DNA of 64,000 bases from the NCBI GenBank assembly GCA_038501785.1, contig JBAMJR010000001.1:3342001-3406000 (forward strand), written 5' to 3'. The stretch comes from Myoxocephalus aenaeus (Eukaryota > Chordata > Actinopteri > Perciformes > Cottidae). The notes under the pieces were generated by a model. The model was not told the DNA's origin, ran no database searches, and saw nothing but the letters and a program-made list of their open reading frames with translations. The translations under genes were made by a program, and so were the position numbers. Shown here in pieces: positions 58,293-64,000 of the stretch. Position 1 is the first letter of the stretch. Every line of letters starts with the position of its first letter.

Positions 58293-59340
58293 GCTGGGAG
58301 CTAGTAATGAGGTTATTCACAATAAAATAATCCTGTATTTGTTTGAAAACAATTTTCTCCAACAATTTGCTCAAAATGGGGAGTATACTAATTGGACGAC
58401 TACTTACACATGTGAAGGCTGATTTCTTGTCCTTTGGTATAGGAATCACCTTCGCCAATTTCCAGACCTTTGGGCATACATCGTACATTAAGCACTTGTT
58501 GAAGATGTGACATATTGGAATAGATACGTAAACAGAAGCAAATCGCAACAGTTTACCATCGAGATGATCTATACCAGCCATTTTATCAGTAGGCAGAGAC
58601 AACAACATTCTCTCAATGTCAGGGGAAGTAACCTGCACAAAATCAAATTGGCAGTTTGTATCCTTCATCATATAATTCTCAATTAGTGTGCATGAGGAGG
58701 AGCCATCAGTGGGTGTCAAGTTCTTTCTGAGATTATCAACTTTACTCATGAAGTAATTATTGAAGTAATTGGCAATCTCTACTGGTCTTGTGAGAAAAGT
58801 ACCACTATTTATTATGTTAGGCATTGCTTGATGTGAGGACCTACCCATAATATCATTCATAATTCTCCAGAGTTTTTTTCCATCATTCTTTGAGTCGTCA
58901 ATTTTACTCAGGTAATACTCTCTCTTTTTCCCTTTGTTCAGTTTAGTTACGTGATTTCTTAATTTACAGTACATTTTCCTATCAGACAGTAAGCCAGATG
59001 TTTCAGCCACTATTTTTGCCTCATTCCGTTGCACCATAAGTATTTTTAAATCACTACTGACCCATGGGGCACATTTTGCCTTTACAGTTTTTTTTTTTAA
59101 TGGTGCATGTTTATCAGCAATATTCATAAATAATTTCATGAATATACTTAGCGGCAAAACAGGGTCCTCCTCTTGACACACTATTGACCAGTTTGCATTC
59201 TTTACATCCTCCATAAAAGATTCCTCTTGGAAGTGTTTGTATAACCTTTTGTGTGTAATCCTACAGGCTGCTTTCGGGATTTTAGTTTTCCTTTTAAGTG
59301 CTATTAAGTTATGATCGCTGAAACCAACAACTACTGACAC
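58240..59340 (-). pseudogene. LINE linker and reverse-transcriptase N-terminal remnant
   Basis: 366 codons include KLWRIMNDIMGRSSHQAMPN, DKMAGIDHLDGKLLR, KVIPIPKDKKSAFTCVSSRP and ISILPILSKLLEKIVF, the early reverse-transcriptase blocks. The frame shifts near 58245-58290 into the next piece. Confidence 0.9.
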
Positions 59341-59389
59341 TGCTTTAGAGCATTGTTCAGGGGTATTAGTGAAGAAGTGATCAATGCAT

Positions 59390-59650
59390 TTAGATGATTT
59401 TAGTTCTTTTTGGTAAAGTCATAGTTTGCATTAGGTTACAAGCACTGGCTACTGCAAGAAGCTTCTTCTTTAACGGACAGTTAGATAACCAATCAATATT
59501 TAAATCACCCACAAAAAACACTTCACGGTTATCATCACCAGATTTGTCCAACATTTCACAGATAGAATCTAAGTATGACATGTCCGCACTAGGCGGCCTA
59601 TAGCAGCAACCCACGAGTATAGGTTTAGTTTGTGGCAGATGAACTTGTGT
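59390..59650 (-). pseudogene. LINE endonuclease C-terminal remnant
   Basis: GCCYRPPSADMSYLDSI then VFFVGDLNIDWLS are the YRPP and GDFN-like boxes of an AP-endonuclease domain. Upstream codons read QTKPILVG to about 59650. The N-terminal half of the domain and ORF1 are missing. Confidence 0.88.
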
Positions 59651-59690
59651 GATTGAGTTTCAGCTGAAAACAAACTGACCAGTACAATAA

Positions 59691-62640
59691 ATATCTAGGG
59701 ATGTTACAAGTAGGTTTGTGTTTGTGTTCTGGCCTGGAAAAAAAATATGTTTATTACGAAACATCAATCATCATCTGACAGTTATTGATCGTCAGTTAGA
59801 AGCCTAGTCCGCACAAATAATGTATTTGAATTAAAGTAAAAATAAAATAAAAAAGGGGAAATTGAGTTCCAGGATGTTCATACAACAGCAGGGATACAGT
59901 TCAGTGTAATCCACTGCAGCTGAGAACATTCTACCAAGCTCAAATCAGGAAAATGTCCATCTGAGCATTGGTTGACCTAAACCCTGTCCGCTCACATCCA
60001 TCCAGCTGTTCTGTCAGTGTGGCCCACTCAACCGCCCCTACTAAGGCCACAGCGATAGGTGGTTTGGTCATTTAAGATTCCTGTGGCAGTCATGTTAAAG
60101 TGCTCTAATCCGACTCGACAGCCGTTGCCAATTATCACAGAATCTGTGCTGGCTGACTCTCAGCGTGTTTGGAATCGACTGTGGCAATTGGCGCTGGAGA
60201 GATTTGTTAATAACAAGTATTTATAGTGCTAACATGTGATCCCCGGTGCCTTCTGGTATAACTGTCCTATTGGTTAAAGTTAAAAAAGAAGTCATTCAGT
60301 TTTCCGCTATGTATTATTCATGAAGCCATATAAAACCTTGGGATATGTTCAATGTATAATGCAAACATCTGTGAAATAATTCCTGCGTGTACAGGCAAAT
60401 TGAGAGGAAGGTTAAGATACATGTTCACATTGATAACAGAAATGTATTATGCCTGAACCAGAACAAGTCTTGACATTTCATACTGCACAACCCCTGCTGC
60501 TACATGTCGCCTAACTAAACCGAACTAACTCAAGCTGCTCATATGCGTTATTAATTTCTTTGTATGTTGACCCAGCTTAGCTAACCTCTGGCTGCTAGTT
60601 TACAGTAAATGGTGAGGGTTTATTCTAAATCTCTGCAATAATACAATGATAAAGCTGGTGATATTCTATATTTTTCTTATCATCAACAAATTCCATGAAA
60701 AGACCAAAATCGAGTATTATTTGTGGAGCCGAAGCATTTATTCCTCAGTGCCGTAGACCTTCTTTGTTGTCCAACAAGACTAAAGGTCTACAGATATATA
60801 TATGACCGCTTAAATGAAGCTATACCATAGATGTATTACAAGATCTGGATACTGGGGTCCAAAATGGTGCCAAGTCACTTGAATGAGAATAGCTCACCAA
60901 GTACAAAAGCCAAAAATTATTTTTATGTTGTACGGCCCACTGTACATATGCAATAGCCTTGCTGGATATTTTTTTTATAATGTTGATCTTAATATAACTT
61001 CATGGGCTATACTGTACTTAGGTACAGCAGTGCTTCAAATTGAATGTTAATGTCAGGATGGCAGCAAAAGTAACATTCTGATCTTCAGCAGGATTAATGT
61101 TTAGCTTGTTCATTACCTCAGTTCCTTAGTCTTTGAGGTATTTGGTCAAGTATTGGACAAATTGAAATGTTTACCTGGTCATGGCACTAGAGCAAACAAT
61201 TAGGCTTCATCTTGTGGGGACTTTGAATGTCTGTGCCAAAGTCAATGGCAATTCATCCAATAATTGGTGAGGTATTTCAGTCTGGACCAAAGTGGTGGAA
61301 CGACCACCAGACCTAGCATGGCCAAAAATGATTAAACACACCCAGAGCAACGATGAGGCTCCTTAATGTAACATGTTCCTCCATTACGATGAACTCAGTT
61401 AGTGTAGCTTATTTTGAGTAAAGCCCACTTATGCCATTTTGGTGTTGCTCAGCGCACCAAATGCTTATTAAAATTGTCCCTTACAAATGCATGATTTATT
61501 GTTTGAGTTAAGTTTGCTGAAGTCAATTAAAATAAACTATAAACTATATCTTTTTTGACAAGTTCCTCAAGATGTATGGCTATTTGCATGACTGGGCTTG
61601 AGGCTCAGAGCCACAGACAGGCACGGAAGGCAGAAAGTATTGAGCAATGGACTAATGCAGTTAGTTTTGGCCTTTTTATGGGATTGGTTGACAGTAAGAT
61701 TTATTAAGAATAATGCCAGCTGTAACCTTTAAAAGAACATTTTGTTCTTTTACGGATTTTACTACTTTCCACAACTTTCTCAGAGTCAGTCAATTATGTT
61801 TTGCAGGGGTGGAGATGCTCTATCTCCATCTCTGTCTCTGCTACGGACAAATGTTAATCAGATTCACAGGATTACTGGGTCACATCTTTCCTGGTTAACA
61901 ACAATAAGTAAGTCTCTTGAAGACATAATCACACATCCACAGTGAGGCATTTCACACCATGTTTGTACTTTGACACATGAAGAGGTGTCGCTTTCTGCGG
62001 GCCAGAATGGTCTCAAAAGTTAGACAATGACTTCAATGAACGGCAGGCTTCCACAACAACTTTGCAGTCAATGTCTTGCTTGTGAATTACAGCGCCAACA
62101 TTCAAAATATTCCATAAAAATGAACACCAGGTGGTGAACAGGAAGTATTAAGCCACAGCATTGGAGAATGTGCACTATTTCAAGTGATGCTGCTGCTCTA
62201 GCCCAATGGCTTGCAGGTGTAAAAGTACACTCAAATCTCAACATTCCTTTGAACTGCACATAATAATATGTAACAGGTATCCATGACTGATTCTGGGAAA
62301 GTTTCAAGAATCCTAAAATTCCCAGAAAACAAACAAAAGAATGATATCTGAAGTGGAGCTACTGAAAAGACACATAAGGTCACAAGATCAGCGTCTCTTT
62401 TGCAAGATGGATTATACCACATGCAGACTGGCACATTTGTTACAGGGATAAATAGAAAATAAGATTTGAGCTGGTGATGTGATTTGACTTCCTGGTCTTT
62501 ATACTCAAAGCTAGCTGCTGCGGACCTACCTCAGCCTCCCCTTAACAGCCAAATAAACCCTGCAGCTAAAAACCCTGGAATCAGCCCCCCTTGCACTGTC
62601 CTACCCTCATCCCTTTAATACTGTGCCACGTCCCGGCAGG
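59691..62640. other. nsmf: nsmf intron 5, after the LINE
   Basis: No exon is recognised. About 61000-61330 is a copy of the teleost interspersed repeat (GGGCTATACTGTACTTAGGT, CTGGACCAAAGTGGTGGAAC). The rest is AT-rich and unique. Confidence 0.55.
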
Positions 62641-62660
62641 GCTTTCTGGGGATTTGTGCA

Positions 62661-62708
62661 GATAAAAAGGAGAGTGAGGGAGCAGGATTCGGCAGAAGTC
62701 ATCCAGAG
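62661..62708 (+). promoter_or_regulatory. candidate TATA promoter and short noncoding exon
   Basis: GATAAAAAGG at 62661-62670 is followed about 25-30 nt later by GGATTCGGCAGAAGTCATCC, then AGAG|gtacga, a plausible donor at 62709. This is the layout of a TATA-driven gene with a short 5' UTR exon. The transcription start is inferred, not seen. Confidence 0.4.
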
Positions 62709-62796
62709 GTACGAAGCTGCACCTACCAGGGTGTGCTTTGCTTTTGTGCACTTGTTTCTGGCACTGCAGTAACTCTCCGCTGTTGCTTATTTACAG

Positions 62797-62844
62797 ACGC
62801 GTCTAATCTGACTAAGACAAAGAGTCCCAACATGGCATTTGAAG
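62797..62844 (+). CDS. candidate first coding exon of an unidentified transcript (MAFE...)
   Basis: A pyrimidine-rich stretch and tttacag precede 62797. The exon carries AAGAGTCCCAACATGGCATTTGAAG and ends G|gtgagg at 62844. The ATG at 62832 gives only four whole codons (MAFE), phase 1. This phase does not fit the next nsmf exon, so it would belong to another gene or to an unknown isoform. I recognise no protein. A short coding part after a noncoding exon is common in muscle genes, but that is only a hint. Confidence 0.35.
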
Positions 62845-64000
62845 GTGAGGGCGTCAGCAGCTTTAAAACAGGATCTGCTTTCAGCATGACCTGCTACAGT
62901 GCCCCAATTTCTAGGCCGGATTTTTACTGCTACCCACATTGAAACAGATTTTTATTCTTAGACAAAACTGAAAAGAAAGAGAAATTGGATAAATCTCGTA
63001 TTGTGGATTCTACTCAGCTACACATTGATTAACTGATTTGGTAACATTTTGTTCAGCAGACTTCAGTATTCAACCCCCCCCCCCCCCCCCCCCCCAATAC
63101 AAGTTGTTATGTTACTGCAGCCTTCTGGTGCAAACATTTCTGTACAAAACAGGGTGAATTTGTATTTCCCTAAAAGGAAAACAATTATAGAAATAGTGAG
63201 TCAGATTCTGTAACAGTTGTCGGAGTAATGACATCAGTAACAAGTTCAGAAACTGTCCCACTCAGGGCCCAGATGGTGGATGTGACACCATGCATGCAGT
63301 ACATCTCAATTCCTTTGACGTCTCAGTGTCATCCATCTGCAGTGTCAGCACATTCATGTTGGGTGATATTTCATCAAAATGAGTGATTTGAAAAGGAGGA
63401 AAATATAGCAGAACAAAACGTTTTTGGAACATTTTGCCTCCTTGCACTAAAATCCACAGGAAAGTGTTCCCTTGAAAAGACTATTATATATATTTATCAC
63501 ATTTAAGGCAGTCCGATTTTAAAATACATGTTTATTTATTTCCACTCTTGCCTTTACTCTCACTATTTGACCATTAAAAACAGATCAAACAGGAAAACCA
63601 GCTCAAAGAATAAAGAGACAATTACTTGAGAGTCTATTGACACAGTCGGCATATGTGTTGCATTCCTGAACACTTTGTTCTTCAACCTTAATATTCTGTA
63701 ACTAACAACACTGTGAAAACAGAAAGATTTTCTTTCACATGCGGTGAATAGCTGCTGGCTCAAATTCAGAGCATTTCTGTATTATTTTTATTTCAGTCTG
63801 GGGGGCAAACTTTATAAAAGGCAATAAAAACCCCAGAGTGGATGAAACACTTCTGACACGTAGACAGTGTTTTTGAGTCTATCTGCATTAGTATAGATCG
63901 GTCCTAAGCTACAAAGCAGAGTAGACATCATTACATTTCATACAGCAGCAGTTTGCAGGCAGTACATCTGTCGAGGACCAGATCCTCATCCCAACATAGA
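62845..64000. other. right end of the window, intronic
   Basis: AT-rich with a 22-C run at 63074-63095. A TATAAAAG at about 63812-63819 lies just after a tttcag. No exon can be supported to the end. Confidence 0.45.
63074..63095 (+). repeat. C22 homopolymer
   Basis: Twenty-two consecutive C. G-quadruplex-forming on the opposite strand. Confidence 0.95.

Larger units (their letters stand above)
56845..59690 (-). mobile_element. LINE (non-LTR retrotransposon), 5'-truncated, on the - strand
   Basis: On the - strand it reads as the end of an endonuclease domain (YRPPSADMSYLDSI, FVGDLNIDWLS), a linker, a reverse transcriptase, a C-terminal domain, a 3' UTR and a short tandem tail. The tail is TTTAG repeats on the + strand at about 56849-56870. 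The frame is broken into at least four pieces, so the copy is dead. The reverse-transcriptase wording (CGVPQGSCLGPLLFSIFTND, YADD) suggests the L2/CR1/Rex1-like group of the Jockey superfamily, but I cannot name the family. The 5' end near 59650-59690 is approximate. Confidence 0.9.

Noticed and set aside
63781..63880. A second coding exon after MAFE, starting after tttcag at about 63796
   Set aside because: The frame reads about 25 codons to a stop and resembles nothing I know. The TATAAAAG inside it is as likely to be chance.

Overview
The window is vertebrate nuclear DNA and almost certainly comes from a ray-finned (teleost) fish. The evidence is short spliced exons with GT/AG borders, kilobase-scale introns, very abundant (CA)n microsatellites, a fish-type LINE, and several interspersed repeat families that I recognise as teleost-typical. 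There are no operons, CRISPR arrays, bacterial features, rRNAs or convincing tRNAs. Two protein-coding genes on the + strand account for nearly all coding sequence, and they lie in the same adjacent pair (PNPLA7 next to NSMF) known from human chromosome 9q34.3.

Region 1 (about 0.3-23.6 kb) holds a patatin-like phospholipase of the neuropathy-target-esterase family, best called pnpla7. I could trace 35 coding exons with consistent phase, joining into a protein of about 1343 residues. In order it has an N-terminal membrane anchor, three cyclic-nucleotide-binding-like domains, and a C-terminal patatin (lysophospholipase) domain. The patatin domain has an intact GGGGAR oxyanion loop, a GTSIG nucleophile elbow (Ser970) and a DGG aspartate (Asp1090). 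The first exons may lie left of the window. The last exon is followed by a long candidate 3' UTR that contains at least two non-autonomous DNA-transposon-like elements with hairpins.

Region 2 (about 23.6-43.9 kb) is intergenic and repeat-rich. It has (CA)n, (AT)n and (AAT)n arrays, a degenerate AT-rich tandem array, an 809-bp polypurine minisatellite set between what look like retroelement fragments, and copies of a teleost interspersed repeat. There is also one orphan exon-like 41-mer with excellent splice sites.

Region 3 (about 43.9 kb to the right end) holds the 5' part of nsmf (Jacob/NELF), the NMDA-receptor synapse-to-nucleus messenger. Exon 1 (N-myristoylation start MGAAVSK) is followed by a 9-kb intron, a short exon 2, a very large exon 3 with histidine/serine-rich expansion, exon 4, and a 6-nucleotide microexon. 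The intron after the microexon contains a 5'-truncated, frame-broken LINE on the - strand. Near 62.7 kb it also holds a TATA-like promoter with two exon-like segments that could start another transcript. The remaining nsmf exons are not in the window.

The two main genes are not known to act together. PNPLA7 is an ER/lipid-droplet lysophospholipase and NSMF is a neuronal signalling protein. The most notable observations are the in-frame nsmf microexon, the enlarged His-rich nsmf exon 3, an overlapping uORF in front of nsmf, an alternative pnpla7 C-terminus, a foldback-type element in the pnpla7 3' region, and a 95-bp segment repeated without mismatch in inverted orientation 17 kb apart.
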